From Aureicoccus marinus (GTDB lineage Bacteria > Bacteroidota > Bacteroidia > Flavobacteriales > Flavobacteriaceae): 64,000 nucleotides of DNA. The notes below the pieces were generated by a model, which did no database searches, was not told the origin of the DNA, and saw nothing but the letters and a program-made list of their open reading frames with translations. Of the stretch, positions 35,371 to 46,093 are shown piece after piece (position 1 is the first letter of the stretch; every line of letters starts with the position of its first letter). The stretch lies in assembly GCF_002954325.1 (NCBI RefSeq), contig NZ_MQVX01000001.1:1851383-1915382 (forward strand). Direction: 5' to 3'. Both the position numbers and the translations under genes were made by a program.

Positions 35371-36549
35371 ATGAAACAAGCAAAGAACATCACACTATCA
35401 CTAATGAGTTTACTGCTAGCCGGTTCTTTATCGGCCGCAGAAATGCCTGACTTTCTTCGGGCTAATACTCCAGAAACGACAGTAGAGACCCCAGTGGGAC
35501 CTCTAAAACAACAGTACGTTCGTATTGCACTTTTACTGGACACCAGTAACAGTATGGACGGCTTGATCAATCAGGCCAAAGCTCAGCTTTGGGACATCGT
35601 CAACGAATTCACCTACGCCCGATGCGGCAACGGTACACGACCTCAGCTGGTCATTTCTCTTTACGAATACGGCAACGATAACTTGTCATCAGAAGAAGGC
35701 TATATCCGACAAGTAATTGGATTTACAGAAGACCTGGATGAGCTTTCCGAAAAGCTGTTCTCTTTAACCACCAATGGAGGAGAAGAGTACTGTGGAGAAG
35801 TTATTCAAACCTCCTTGGACCAATTGAGTTGGGGGAAGAATGCCGATGACCTCAAACTCATCTTCATTGCCGGGAATGAGCCATTTAATCAGGGAAAACT
35901 CGATTATAAAGACGCGGCACTACAAGCCAAAGAAAAGGATGTGATCATCAACACCATCTTTTGTGGCAACGTTCGACAGGGCATCAATACCCAATGGAAA
36001 GACGGAGCGGTCATGACCGGCGGCGAGTATATGGCCATTGATCACAACAGACAAGTGGTTCACATCAAAACCCCTTACGATAAAGTCATTATTGAGCTCA
36101 ATGGTAAACTCAACAAGACCTATATCGGCTATGGTTCTCGCGGACGTGCTAAAAAAGCCATGCAGGCCACCCAGGACGCGAACGCGATGGCCATGGATGA
36201 GGCAGTAGCCGTAAAGCGAACACTGAGCAAGAATTCATCTTATTACAAGAATTCCTCCTGGGATCTCGTCGATGCCGTTGAAGAGGAAGAAGTCGAGATT
36301 GCCGATCTGAAAGACTCCGATTTACCAGAGGAACTCAAAGGCAAATCCGAAAAGCAGATCAAAGAGTACATCGCGAAGAAAAAAGCCGATCGCTCCAAAA
36401 TCCAAAAGGAAATCAATTCCACCAATGCCAAACGTGCGGCTTACATCGCCAAGCAACAGGATCAGGAAAAAGGAGAACTCGAAAACGCCTTGATTACGGC
36501 GATCAAGAAACAAGCGACATCAAAAAATTTCACTTGGGATAAGAAGTAA
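35371..36549 (+). CDS. Secreted von Willebrand factor A domain protein
   Basis: 392 residues from the ATG at 35371 (signal peptide ending SLSAA); an upstream in-frame ATG at 35320 would bury the signal. The vWA domain carries the MIDAS motif LLDTSNSMDG (near 52) and LKLIFIAGNEPFNQ. A C-terminal Lys/Glu-rich coiled coil (about 300-390) follows. It probably binds a metal-dependent partner in the periplasm. Transcribed divergently from the LytS gene. Confidence 0.8.
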   Translation: MKQAKNITLSLMSLLLAGSLSAAEMPDFLRANTPETTVETPVGPLKQQYVRIALLLDTSNSMDGLINQAKAQLWDIVNEFTYARCGNGTRPQLVISLYEYGNDNLSSEEGYIRQVIGFTEDLDELSEKLFSLTTNGGEEYCGEVIQTSLDQLSWGKNADDLKLIFIAGNEPFNQGKLDYKDAALQAKEKDVIINTIFCGNVRQGINTQWKDGAVMTGGEYMAIDHNRQVVHIKTPYDKVIIELNGKLNKTYIGYGSRGRAKKAMQATQDANAMAMDEAVAVKRTLSKNSSYYKNSSWDLVDAVEEEEVEIADLKDSDLPEELKGKSEKQIKEYIAKKKADRSKIQKEINSTNAKRAAYIAKQQDQEKGELENALITAIKKQATSKNFTWDKK

Positions 36550-36565
36550 GCCGATTGGACTTACT

Positions 36566-36612
36566 CAAACGGAAGCCCGTTTGCCACTCGGCAGGTGGGT
36601 TTCTTTTTGCCT
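36566..36612. terminator. Bidirectional terminator region
   Basis: A stem CAAACGG-AAGC-CCGTTTG (36566-36583) is followed by a second, CCAC/GTGG, with TTTCTTTTT (to about 36608). It sits between the convergent vWA gene and the PorP/SprF-like gene. The T-tract serves the + strand gene; use by the minus strand gene is inferred. Confidence 0.6.
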
Positions 36613-37603
36613 AGTAGTTTGCCGCAGGGCAGAAGCAGTCGTATCTGTTGCTGTTCTGACCGATATTATAGCCAATGGTAATTTGGTGAAAACCACCATC
36701 CGCAAAACGGATATCGCCTACCTGGTAGCTGTAATTATAAGAGAACAACATACGCCCGAAGTTAATTCCGGCAATCGGTGTAAAAAGCTGAAGACGCTGT
36801 TCCCCGGCAGTAGTACCCGTATTGAAGCTGGCTCCGTTAAAACTTCTTCGGTAAGAAAGTCCACCCCAGATGGTGCTGTTACCCACATCCTTGTAGACCT
36901 TGGCATTCAAATCAAGAGCCCTCTCCCGAGTGAACTCCGAGACCTGCAACAAAACAGAAGGTTCAATGCGCAGGGATTTTCGCCCAAAAACATAGCCCAT
37001 CGAAAACAGGAAGCGTCGAAGGTTATCAGTTTCTTGAACGGTATAGAGATCTCGCCCGGCACCCAGTACATTGAGCACTGCAGCGTGGGCGTAAAATTCA
37101 AAGATGTTATACGACACCCCTAAGTCGATATTGAAGTAGGCCACACTGTTGCGCTGACCACTGATCAAAGGGTCTGGAGCGACCGATCTAAAGTCTGTCT
37201 CATCCAGTGTACTCATGCTCACCCCGGTGCTCAATCCAAAAGAGAGTTGGTGCAGGGTTCTAAAATCGTAGCTCAACTTGAGGTGGTGCGCATAGGTCAA
37301 CTTCAAACCGGTTTGGGAGTGATAGCCGTTACTATCGTTGTAGAGAATCCCTCCTACACCGCTGTTATCACTAACGCGGAAGTGGGCATTCAAAGTCTGT
37401 AAATTGGGAGCATTTTGAATATCAAACCACTGTTTACGAGCCGTAAGACGAATCTTTCCTCCTTCCCCAATTCCCGCCATAGACGGATAAACGAGGTAGT
37501 AGTTGTCTGCTAAATAATCAAAGTACACGGGAACTCCTTCTTGTGCACGCACAGAGAATCCGAAGGTCAGCATCACCAGGATAAGTAAAAACTTGGGATT
37601 CAT
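36611..37603 (-). CDS. PorP/SprF family T9SS outer-membrane protein
   Basis: 330 residues with a signal peptide (ending VRAQ) and the N-terminal pattern YFDYLADNYYLVYPSMAG plus WFDIQNAPNL typical of PorP/SprF proteins. It stands alone, away from any type B cargo gene in this window, so its substrate partner is elsewhere. Confidence 0.8.
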   Translation of the reverse strand: MNPKFLLILVMLTFGFSVRAQEGVPVYFDYLADNYYLVYPSMAGIGEGGKIRLTARKQWFDIQNAPNLQTLNAHFRVSDNSGVGGILYNDSNGYHSQTGLKLTYAHHLKLSYDFRTLHQLSFGLSTGVSMSTLDETDFRSVAPDPLISGQRNSVAYFNIDLGVSYNIFEFYAHAAVLNVLGAGRDLYTVQETDNLRRFLFSMGYVFGRKSLRIEPSVLLQVSEFTRERALDLNAKVYKDVGNSTIWGGLSYRRSFNGASFNTGTTAGEQRLQLFTPIAGINFGRMLFSYNYSYQVGDIRFADGGFHQITIGYNIGQNSNRYDCFCPAANY

Positions 37604-37702
37604 TTGGAGATTGAGGCCTTAAAGTTAGTGTTCGATCGTACTCCTAGGTATAACGTCCGATTTCTTATGATAGTATAAAGATAAGCCAAGCTTTTTAGTT
37701 CG

Positions 37703-37710
37703 TATTTTTG
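37703..37710 (+). promoter_or_regulatory. Putative Bacteroidota -7 promoter element
   Basis: TATTTTTG fits the TAnnTTTG -7 consensus of Bacteroidota promoters and lies 16 nt before the ATG of the Fe-S scaffold gene. No clear TTG -33 element is seen, so the call rests on one half. Confidence 0.3.
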
Positions 37711-37725
37711 CACGAAAATATAGGC

Positions 37726-38617
37726 ATGTCCGACATCCATATCACTGTAAAAGAAACGGGTAAACCTCAGATACTAAAATTCGAAGCCAACCAGTTTCTG
37801 GTCAAACAAGGCAATTACGAATTTCACAATATTGACGAAGCCAAGGATTCCCCTCTGGCTCAGCAACTTTTCTATCTTCCTTTTATCAAGACCGTTTACA
37901 TCTCCGGCAACTTTGTCGCCCTCGAACGATTCGACATTGTTCAGTGGTCAGACGTCAAGGACAGTTTAGCTCAGCAGCTCGTGGATTACCTCAACTCCGG
38001 TCAGCCCGTGGTCCGGGAAGAAAACCCCGACAGCCCGCAAGCGGTTACGGTTTACGCGGAGGTTACTCCTAATCCGGGAGTGATGAAATTTGTTGCCAAT
38101 AAACTGGTTGTCCCTGCCATTTTGAATTCAAAACATCGATGAAGCAGCGGATTCACCCCTGGCCACAGAACTGTTTCACTTCCCTTATGTCAAGGAAGTT
38201 TTCTTTGATCAGAACTACGTATCGATTTCGAAGTACGATCGAGCAGAATGGAATGATATTTCTATGGAACTGCGCGAGTGCATCCGCGAATTTTTGGTAA
38301 GTGGCAAAGACGTGGTCGAACAAAAAGCCCAGGCCGTCGAACAAAACAAAGTGGCTTCAGAAGAAAAACAATGGGACGAGACCTCCAAGCAGATCATCGA
38401 TATCCTGGAAGAATACGTCAAGCCTGCGGTCGCTTCTGATGGCGGAAACATTCTCTTTCAGGAATACGAAGAGTCAACGAAAAAGGTCCATGTTGTTTTG
38501 CAAGGAGCCTGCAGCGGATGCCCCTCCTCCACCTTTACCCTCAAGAACGGGATCGAGACCATGCTCAAGAACATGCTCGGTGACAAGGTGAGTGAAGTGG
38601 TTGCCATCAATGGCTAA
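37726..38617 (+). pseudogene. NFU-type Fe-S cluster scaffold with two N-terminal domains, frameshifted
   Basis: Start at ATG 37726 (MSDIHITV). The protein has two tandem Nfu-N domains (about 1-90 and 110-190) and a C-terminal NifU-like domain with the cluster-binding CSGCPSS motif. The second Nfu-N lies after a frame change near 38125-38140: the first frame ends ...VVPAI and stops at 38142. Adding one T to the TTTT run and one A to the AAAA run restores FEFKNIDEAADSP, matching the equivalent FHNIDEAKDSP of the first domain. Two indels so close, both in homopolymers, in a housekeeping Fe-S gene, point to sequencing error. Confidence 0.8.
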
Positions 38618-38679
38618 GCTTTCGGCTTCTGCTGATTACCACAGTTCTCTTCTGGAGCTGTACCGAGAAAAAAGAGCCC

Positions 38680-40716
38680 ATGGAACACGCCTTTACCAAT
38701 GATCTGATTCACGAAAGCAGTCCCTACCTCTTACAACATGCCCACAATCCGGTCGACTGGAAACCCTGGAATCCGGAGGTTTTGGAACTCGCAAAAAAGC
38801 AGAACAAGCCCATTCTAATCAGTATTGGCTACGCCGCCTGTCATTGGTGCCATGTCATGGAAGAGGAATGTTTTGAGGATCCTGAAGTGGCCCAATTGAT
38901 GAATGCTCACTTCATCAATATCAAGATTGACCGGGAAGAAAGACCCGACGTGGACCAGATCTACATGGATGCTCTACAATTGCTCACCGGTCGAGGGGGA
39001 TGGCCCCTAAATGTCGTGGCCATGCCCGATGGAAAACCTTTCTGGGGTGCCACCTATTTACCCAAAGATCAGTGGATGTCGGCGCTTACCCAATTGGCAG
39101 AACTCTATAAAAGTGATCCGGGCAAAATTCAGGAATACGCTCAAAAACTGACCCAAGGGGTCCATGCCATGCAGCTTTTGAACTCTCCAAGCAGCGAACA
39201 ACTGACCATGGGCCAACTCGATGCCTTGGTAGAAGACTGGACCCAATACTTTGACCCCTTTTTGGGAGGTTACAAAAGAGCCCCCAAATTCATGATGCCC
39301 AACAACCTGGATTTTCTAATGCATTATGGGTTCGCACAGGAAGACCAGGCCATTCTGGCTTATGTGGACAACACCTTAACCCGGATGGCTTATGGTGGAA
39401 TTTTTGACGCCCTTGCCGGAGGCTTCTCTCGCTATTCGGTGGATACCAAATGGCATGTACCCCATTTCGAAAAAATGCTCTATGACAACGGGCAACTGAT
39501 CAGTCTATATGCCCGGGCCTTCGGTCGCAGTAAAAATGCCTTGTACAAAGAAACGGTTGAGCAGTCGATTGCCTTTGTCGAAACCGAGCTCAAAGCCTCC
39601 ACTGGCGGGTACTTCTCGTCTTTGGATGCAGACAGCTTGAACGAAAAAGGAGAACTCGAAGAAGGAGCTTATTATGTCTGGAAGGAAGACCAACTACGGG
39701 AACTTTTAAATGAAGATTTCGATCTATTTACCCAGTACTACAACATCAACTCTTATGGGTTTTGGGAGGAAGAAAACTATGTGCTCATTCGCGATAAAAG
39801 TGATGAGGAGATTGCTTCCCAATTCGAGATCAGCAAAGAAGAACTTCACAAGGTCATTGCTCGGTGCAAAGAGGTTTTGATAAAAACCCGAAACCTAAGG
39901 CCGAGACCTCGTTTGGATGACAAGATTCTCACTTCCTGGAATGCCTTGTATTTACAGGGCCTAATCGATGCTGGTCGATATCTGAAGCGGGAGGACTACC
40001 TTGAACTGGCTGCTCTATTGGCCGAGTTCATCGAAGGTCACCTTCGTCGTGAGGACGGGGGTCTGTTCCGCAACTTTAAAAACAACAAGGCCAGTATTCC
40101 AGCATTTTTGGAAGATTATGCTGCCCTTATCGAAGCTTACCTTGGCCTTTATGAAGTCAGTAGTGAAATGCGATGGCTAAACCGTGCCCAAGAGCTCTGC
40201 ACCTATTGCTTGGAGTATTTTAGCACGGAAGAACAAGATTTATTCTATTACACAGAGGCGAGTCAACAAGAACTCATTCGCCGGTCTATCGAGACCTCTG
40301 ATAATGTTATTTCGGCCAGTAACTCCATGATGTTTTTGAACTTAAAAAAGCTTTCTAAAATTAGGCCCCAGCAAGGGTACGCTCAGCGGGCATCCCAGAT
40401 GCAGCTCCGTGTACAGGAGCTGCTCAAGCAACACGCTCAGGGGCACGCCAATTGGCTGCATGGAGTACTCTACGACACCCAGGCCTTTTATGAAATCGCA
40501 GTTGTAGGACCTCAGGCCAAAGAAACTGCGGAAGATTTACTGGCAGAGTATCGCCCCAACAGCTTTTTGGTCTGGAAATCATCAGAAAACCAATCCGACC
40601 TAGCCCTATTTCAGAATCGATGGCTGGATGAGACTACTTTGATCTATGTTTGCCAGGAAGGCAGCTGTCAATTACCGGTCGAAAACCCCCTAGAGGCCCT
40701 TAATCAAATGAACTAA
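38680..40716 (+). CDS. YyaL-like protein with thioredoxin fold and six-hairpin domain (DUF255)
   Basis: 678 residues. An N-terminal thioredoxin-like DUF255 domain has [15 protein letters not shown] and the CHWCHVM redox motif (near 55). A large alpha/alpha toroid follows, with CxRxPKF-like and NNxxxHWxxD-type signatures ([15 protein letters not shown]). Cellular role unknown, though the family is widespread. The open frame extends upstream of the ATG (from 38614) encoding a lipoprotein-like signal, [12 protein letters not shown], without a standard start codon, so the true N-terminus may be longer. Confidence 0.85.
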   Translation: MEHAFTNDLIHESSPYLLQHAHNPVDWKPWNPEVLELAKKQNKPILISIGYAACHWCHVMEEECFEDPEVAQLMNAHFINIKIDREERPDVDQIYMDALQLLTGRGGWPLNVVAMPDGKPFWGATYLPKDQWMSALTQLAELYKSDPGKIQEYAQKLTQGVHAMQLLNSPSSEQLTMGQLDALVEDWTQYFDPFLGGYKRAPKFMMPNNLDFLMHYGFAQEDQAILAYVDNTLTRMAYGGIFDALAGGFSRYSVDTKWHVPHFEKMLYDNGQLISLYARAFGRSKNALYKETVEQSIAFVETELKASTGGYFSSLDADSLNEKGELEEGAYYVWKEDQLRELLNEDFDLFTQYYNINSYGFWEEENYVLIRDKSDEEIASQFEISKEELHKVIARCKEVLIKTRNLRPRPRLDDKILTSWNALYLQGLIDAGRYLKREDYLELAALLAEFIEGHLRREDGGLFRNFKNNKASIPAFLEDYAALIEAYLGLYEVSSEMRWLNRAQELCTYCLEYFSTEEQDLFYYTEASQQELIRRSIETSDNVISASNSMMFLNLKKLSKIRPQQGYAQRASQMQLRVQELLKQHAQGHANWLHGVLYDTQAFYEIAVVGPQAKETAEDLLAEYRPNSFLVWKSSENQSDLALFQNRWLDETTLIYVCQEGSCQLPVENPLEALNQMN

Positions 40717-40734
40717 AACCCTTGAATCAACAAA

Positions 40735-41562
40735 ATGGATAAACTAGAAAACTACCGTAAACATATCGACCTAGCCATAGAGTGGCTTTGGAATCTGGTT
40801 CCTAACCTTGTGCTGGCTTTTTTAATTCTCGTCTTCGGTCTCTGGATCATTAAGTTCATCAACAAGGCGGTTGCCCACTTCTTCGATAAAAAGGATTACG
40901 ATATTACCCTGGAGCGTTTCATTCAAAGTTTTATCCACTACACCCTGAGGATTCTTCTCTTTGTATTGGTCATCACCCAACTCGGGGTAAAAACATCCTC
41001 CCTTATCGCCATGTTGGGCGCTGCGGGATTGGCTATTGGCCTAGCTCTTCAAGGCTCTCTGGCCAATTTTGCTGGAGGTGTTTTACTTTTGGTTTTTAAA
41101 CCCTTTAAGGTGGGGGATTTTATCTCGGCCCAGGGAATCGACGGAACAGTTAAAGAAATCAGCATCTTCCAGACCAAACTGAACACCTTTGGCAATCAAG
41201 TGGCCATTATTCCAAATGGACAATTATCCAACGGGAGTCTAATCAACTACAATGCAGAAAACATGCGTCGAGACAATTTCACTGTTGGAATTGGTTATGG
41301 CTCCGATATCAAGAAGGCCAAGGCTATTCTCCTTGATATTTGCCAAAGTCACGAGGATATTATGAAGGATCCGGCTCCGGAGGTCTATGTCAGTGAATTG
41401 GGAGACAGTTCGGTAAACCTAAGCTTAAGGTTTTGGGCCTCCAATGAGAATTTCTGGCCCGCTCATTTCTATGTTATTGAACAAACGAAAGAGCGCTTTG
41501 ATCAAGCACAAATCGAAATTCCTTTCCCGCAGCAGGTTATTCACCGGACGGAGACCAACTAA
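40735..41562 (+). CDS. mscS: Small-conductance mechanosensitive channel
   Basis: 275 residues. Three membrane segments, the last being the pore helix GAAGLAIGLALQGSLANFAGG, then the MscS beta domain with FKVGDFI and the PNGQLSNGSLINY motif. It opens under membrane tension to release solutes. Follows the YyaL-like gene after 18 nt on the same strand and converges with tsaB. Confidence 0.92.
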   Translation: MDKLENYRKHIDLAIEWLWNLVPNLVLAFLILVFGLWIIKFINKAVAHFFDKKDYDITLERFIQSFIHYTLRILLFVLVITQLGVKTSSLIAMLGAAGLAIGLALQGSLANFAGGVLLLVFKPFKVGDFISAQGIDGTVKEISIFQTKLNTFGNQVAIIPNGQLSNGSLINYNAENMRRDNFTVGIGYGSDIKKAKAILLDICQSHEDIMKDPAPEVYVSELGDSSVNLSLRFWASNENFWPAHFYVIEQTKERFDQAQIEIPFPQQVIHRTETN

Positions 41563-42242
41563 TTCTTGGGTTTAGCTTTGGGCTTTTGAAGTACGAAGTC
41601 TTTGAGGTAATAGGGTTCAAAATAGGCCACATCTTCGAATTCACCTGCACTGAACTTCGCCTGCGCTAAACCGATCATTTGAGCCGCCGAAGGGAGCAAA
41701 TCGGGGTAATACGAAATTCCGTCCTCTCCTAGTATTTCTTGGCATTTTTCGGCTCCAGGGCCGATAAGATGCAGATGTTCCTCTTTGCGATAATCATGAA
41801 AAGAATCGGAGCTAATTACTTCGGCTTCTGTCGTTCGGATCTCGTTATGAGTGGAATCCAGGACTTTGGAATATACTTCCATCCTTCTAGCATCCAGCAA
41901 AGGGATCAGTACCCCCTCCACTTCGTTGACCTGATGAGCCAAAATATCCAGTGTTGGCAAGGCTATTAGTTTCAGGTCTTGTGCGAAGCACAATCCTTTG
42001 GCAGTAGACACGCCTATTCGCAATCCTGTATAGGATCCTGGCCCCATTCCTACCGCAACGGCCGTAAGCTCATCAAAAGAAACACCACAGTCTTTCAAGA
42101 GCGTTTCGATAAATACATGCAACCATTCAGAATGCATGTACTGACTACTGTTTTCTTCTTTTAGCCCCAATAGTTCACCCTCTCTTGCCAGAGCGACAGA
42201 GCATTGAGTGGTCGAGGTTTCTATACATAGAATGAGTGCCAT
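41559..42242 (-). CDS. tsaB: tRNA threonylcarbamoyladenosine biosynthesis protein TsaB
   Basis: 227 residues with the ASKHA-fold N-terminus ALILCIETSTTQCSVAL and the motif GMGPGSYTGLRIG, diagnostic of TsaB. It stabilises TsaD in forming t6A37 on ANN-decoding tRNAs. Separated from the TolC gene upstream by a terminator. Confidence 0.93.
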   Translation of the reverse strand: MALILCIETSTTQCSVALAREGELLGLKEENSSQYMHSEWLHVFIETLLKDCGVSFDELTAVAVGMGPGSYTGLRIGVSTAKGLCFAQDLKLIALPTLDILAHQVNEVEGVLIPLLDARRMEVYSKVLDSTHNEIRTTEAEVISSDSFHDYRKEEHLHLIGPGAEKCQEILGEDGISYYPDLLPSAAQMIGLAQAKFSAGEFEDVAYFEPYYLKDFVLQKPKAKPKN

Positions 42243-42248
42243 GGAGGT

Positions 42249-42279
42249 AAAAAAAAGCCGGCCCCATGAGGACCGGCTA
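42249..42279 (-). terminator. Rho-independent terminator after the TolC gene
   Basis: On the minus strand AGCCGGTCC-TCAT-GGGGCCGGCT is followed by a run of eight T. It ends the MacAB/TolC operon immediately before tsaB. Confidence 0.85.
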
Positions 42280-42301
42280 AAACGTTGTTGTTCCGATTTC
42301 C

Positions 42302-43633
42302 TTAATCCAAAGATAAGGGAACTCCGAAGTAGAATTCCAAAATCTTCAATCGGAAGATATAATCGTACTTGGTTCGGATGACGGTTGCATAGGCGTTATC
42401 TAAACGCGCCTGGGCTTGTCCAAACTCAAAGGCATTCATCAAACCAACATCAAATCGCTCTTTGGCGTAGTCATAGGCCAGCTTACGAGCATCCAAAGTT
42501 TTCTGAGCCGCTTCGTAACTCTTTCTGAAAGTCGTTACGTCTACGTAAGCCTGGTTGATGGTGTTTTCCAGATCCAATTTATCCTGCTCGAACTGCAGCT
42601 TAGTTCTAAGAACGTTGATCTTGTTTCGCTTGATGCTGTTACGCGTGCTAAAGCCGTTAAAAACCGGCACATTAAGCGACAATCCGTAACTGATACCATC
42701 GTTGTTCTCTAACTGTGTTTGAAAATCCAAGATGTTCGGAGTTACACTATTCTCGGTATAAAAAGAGCTGTAGTTCAAGAAAGCTCCCAAAGTTGGAAGG
42801 GCAGCTCCTCTAGCGATTTGCAAGTCTTTTTCAGCCAACTGAACGTTCGCTTCAGAAAGCTTAATATCGTTTCTGAACGTGAGGGCTTTGTCAAAAATAA
42901 CCTTAGCACTGTTATCCAAGATATCTGAAAAAGGGACGTCAAAAGATTCCTCAGCAATATCGAAGTTTTCGTAATCCGTAATGAGTAGCAACTGAGCCAA
43001 TCCGATTCTTGAAATAAGCACAAGGGCTTCGTTGTTGACGATTTGCTGCTCCTGGTTAGCGGCTGTGGCTTCAATCTCCAGCAAATCACCTTTGGGTACA
43101 ACACCAGATTCTACTAGCTCTCGTGTACGCAACAAATCCTGCTCGGTAACTTTGTACTGCGCTTGAGCCACCTTCAAGGCCTCTTTGTTTGAAAGAACCT
43201 GTAAATAAGCATTGGCGACACGCAAACGGATATCGTCTTTCAAATCTTCGAGACGGTATTGATTGGCGATCTCATTGATCTTCGCACGACTGGCTCGGTG
43301 AACATTTCGTAATCCATCAAACACGGTCATGTTTGACGTAAGGGATGGAGAAACATTCAAAATCGTCGCCGAAGTAATGATGTTGGTCTGTGGATCGACA
43401 ACCAAACCGGAACGCTCCGAAACCGTTACACTACCGCTTAAGGTTGGTAAAAAATTTCCTAGGGCATCGCTTTTATCAATACGAGCATTCTCTAGATCCA
43501 ACTCGAACTGTTCTACAGTGATGTTGTTCTGGATGGCATATTCCACACATTCTGCCAAAGTCCATTTCTTGGTTTGTGCGTGAACACCTAGAGCTAATAA
43601 GGTCAATAGTGCACCTAAAACTACCTTCTTCAT
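42302..43633 (-). CDS. TolC-family outer-membrane efflux protein
   Basis: 443 residues with a signal peptide (ending VHAQ) and two OEP repeats, starting TLAECVEYAIQNNI and showing long helical coiled coils. It forms the outer-membrane channel for the MacA/MacB-type exporter encoded upstream. The operon order is ATPase, permease, permease, MacA-like, TolC. Confidence 0.92.
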   Translation of the reverse strand: MKKVVLGALLTLLALGVHAQTKKWTLAECVEYAIQNNITVEQFELDLENARIDKSDALGNFLPTLSGSVTVSERSGLVVDPQTNIITSATILNVSPSLTSNMTVFDGLRNVHRASRAKINEIANQYRLEDLKDDIRLRVANAYLQVLSNKEALKVAQAQYKVTEQDLLRTRELVESGVVPKGDLLEIEATAANQEQQIVNNEALVLISRIGLAQLLLITDYENFDIAEESFDVPFSDILDNSAKVIFDKALTFRNDIKLSEANVQLAEKDLQIARGAALPTLGAFLNYSSFYTENSVTPNILDFQTQLENNDGISYGLSLNVPVFNGFSTRNSIKRNKINVLRTKLQFEQDKLDLENTINQAYVDVTTFRKSYEAAQKTLDARKLAYDYAKERFDVGLMNAFEFGQAQARLDNAYATVIRTKYDYIFRLKILEFYFGVPLSLD

Positions 43634-43666
43634 GTGTCTAATTTTGTCTGGTTAGGTTTATGAGAA

Positions 43667-44800
43667 TTATTCTTCGGTGTTTTCGTTCTCTTCTTCCTCA
43701 CCTAGCTTAATAGGCTCGGTTTTGTTCCATTGTTTTACGCTGTCTTCTTCGGTAAGCCCTGATATGATTTCAACAATAATCCCATCAGAAATTCCAATTT
43801 CTACATCGCGTCGCTCAAACTGTTGCTCTCCTATTGATACTTCAACATAGGGCTTATCCGTCTGATTATCGAATTGCAATAGGGCCTCAGGAATCACTAA
43901 AATGCTATCTCTTTTCTCCAAAATCAAAGAGGCGTTGGCACTATATCCTGCACGGATAACGGTTCCTTCGTCAACGGTTACGTCCCCTTCAATCTTAAAC
44001 TGAACAGCACCAGCCTGCTCCACTCCTTTTGGAGCGACAAATCTCAAGACCGCATCAAACTTTTTATCTTCGATAGCACCCAAACTGATTTCGAGTGGCA
44101 TCCCTATTTCTAACTTGCCCACTTCTCCTTCATCAACCTGTCCTTCGAAAATCATTTTTCCAAGGTCTGCAATTGTGGCAATGGTTGTACCATCGTTAAA
44201 GTTATTACTCTGAATCACCTGATCCCCTTCCTCGACTGGAATCTCTAAGAGAGTTCCACTAACGGTCGCACGAATATTCGTGTTTGCAGAGGCCGATCCA
44301 CCAGCTGAACCTCGTCGAATAATCTGGTAATCTGCACGGGCATTTTTCAACTCTTGTTGTGCTCGCTCGTACGTCAATTTCAGGTTGTTATAATCCTGGT
44401 TAGAAATTACGCCTCGCTCATACAGTGCTTTATTTCTTTCGAATTCTATTTTAGAGTTGTTCAATGAAAGTTCTGCATTACGGACACGTCCGGCAGATTG
44501 GTTTAATGACTGCTCATTTGGAACTACTTTAATGACAGCAATTAGATCACCAGCCTTTACCTGATCTCCTTCTTCTTTGTAGATTCGATCTATAATTCCT
44601 GAAATCTGAGGTTTGATTTCGACCTCGTCTTGAGGAATTACTTTTCCGGTAGCAACAGACTTCTTCTCAATGGAAGAAATAAACGGCTTGTGGGTTTCGT
44701 AGGTAATTGCCGACTTACTGTTGGATTTAATAAAGAACATCGCTGCCCATAGACCTCCTGCGATAATTACGATTAGTAGGATCCATTTTACGACTTTCAT
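43667..44800 (-). CDS. MacA-like periplasmic adaptor (HlyD family)
   Basis: 377 residues: membrane anchor, lipoyl/biotinyl-type domain (about 60-80 and 200-215), a helical hairpin with ERNKALYERGVISNQDY, and a beta-barrel domain. Fourth gene of the operon. Very similar in layout to 55149-56258, including QVIxSNNFNDGTTIATIAD, so the two are paralogues. Confidence 0.92.
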   Translation of the reverse strand: MKVVKWILLIVIIAGGLWAAMFFIKSNSKSAITYETHKPFISSIEKKSVATGKVIPQDEVEIKPQISGIIDRIYKEEGDQVKAGDLIAVIKVVPNEQSLNQSAGRVRNAELSLNNSKIEFERNKALYERGVISNQDYNNLKLTYERAQQELKNARADYQIIRRGSAGGSASANTNIRATVSGTLLEIPVEEGDQVIQSNNFNDGTTIATIADLGKMIFEGQVDEGEVGKLEIGMPLEISLGAIEDKKFDAVLRFVAPKGVEQAGAVQFKIEGDVTVDEGTVIRAGYSANASLILEKRDSILVIPEALLQFDNQTDKPYVEVSIGEQQFERRDVEIGISDGIIVEIISGLTEEDSVKQWNKTEPIKLGEEEENENTEE

Positions 44801-44830
44801 GACTTGTATTTAAATTGATTTTTAGTAATT

Positions 44831-46093
44831 CTATTCTTCTCTTAATGCGTCAATTGGACGAATACTCACCGCTCTTTGCGCTGGAATTAGTCCGATTAAT
44901 GTTCCCAGAACCACCATCAAAAAGAGGGCTCCTAAAACATAGGGTACGGGTACCGTTGGGTTGGTGTAAGGGAAAGCTGAACCTTCCGTCAGCGCGCCAA
45001 CGAGTGCCAATGTAGCGGCACCTAAGGTAATTCCGATAATTCCGGAGATCAAGGTCAAAAAAACAGACTCGATCAAGATCAAGGAACGAACTTCTGCCGG
45101 TGTTGCACCCAGTGCTCTCCGAACTCCGAGTTCTTTGGTTCTCTCTTTTACAGATATCAAGAGGATATTACCGATACAGATAACCCCGGCTAAAATTGTT
45201 GCAATACCGATGACCAGAGACAGGAAAGTAAGTCCGCTGGAAAAGCCCATAACTTGTCCAAAGATCTCTCCTAGGTTGAACGTACCAAAAGCGCGTTCAT
45301 CAGTTGGATCTACCCTGTGAATCGATTTTAAAACAGCTTTGACATCTTTCTCGACCTGAATTACATCTGCATCGTCGTAGGCCGCAATGGAGAACCAGGA
45401 AACCCGATCGCCCGTATTGTAAAGTTTTCGGAAAGTGGAAAATGGGATGTAGATATCAGAATCACTTTCAAAACCTCCTCCGGGGACGAACTTATGCACC
45501 CCAACGATCTGAAAATAAACATTGTCAATACGGATGAACTGCCCAACTGGCTCCTGACCATCCTCAAAAAGTTCCGTTTGCGTCCTTTCACCTATGACGC
45601 AAACCTTTCGGGCTTGCTCAATGTCTTCATCATTTATGAAACGACCGCCATCATAAATCTTTTTTGTCGCGATTTTCGTGAAAACCGGGAAGTCACCATA
45701 AACATTATAGTTACCAGAATTCAAGCCTCGAACTACTAATGCAGGGGCACCTCCAAAAACACCCTTCACATTTCTAGGTGCGATGTATTCAATATCCGGA
45801 ATCCTTCTTTCAAGCACATCCGCATCACCCAATTTTAATTGAATTCTTCTTCCCGTCTTAAACCCTGCATAGGGCTTACTCGTGGATTGCGCCCAAGCAA
45901 AGAGACTATTCATCGCTACGCTTTCGAACTGACGCTCGAAACCATTATCAAGACCTTTTGCTGCCCCAGACATCGCGATATAAACAAAAATTCCCCAAAG
46001 GACCCCGATTACGGTAAGCAGGGTTCGAATTTTATTCTTGCTTATCGAGCTGAATATCTCTTGCCAGGTATTTCGATCAAATAGTAGTTTCAT
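44831..46093 (-). CDS. MacB-type ABC transporter permease
   Basis: 420 residues. One N-terminal membrane helix, a large periplasmic MacB-PCD domain and three C-terminal FtsX helices (GIATILAGVICIGNILLISVKERTKELGVRRALG). No ATPase domain, so it depends on the ATPase encoded two genes upstream. It starts at the last base of the preceding permease gene. Probably forms a heterodimer with it. Confidence 0.92.
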   Translation of the reverse strand: MKLLFDRNTWQEIFSSISKNKIRTLLTVIGVLWGIFVYIAMSGAAKGLDNGFERQFESVAMNSLFAWAQSTSKPYAGFKTGRRIQLKLGDADVLERRIPDIEYIAPRNVKGVFGGAPALVVRGLNSGNYNVYGDFPVFTKIATKKIYDGGRFINDEDIEQARKVCVIGERTQTELFEDGQEPVGQFIRIDNVYFQIVGVHKFVPGGGFESDSDIYIPFSTFRKLYNTGDRVSWFSIAAYDDADVIQVEKDVKAVLKSIHRVDPTDERAFGTFNLGEIFGQVMGFSSGLTFLSLVIGIATILAGVICIGNILLISVKERTKELGVRRALGATPAEVRSLILIESVFLTLISGIIGITLGAATLALVGALTEGSAFPYTNPTVPVPYVLGALFLMVVLGTLIGLIPAQRAVSIRPIDALREE

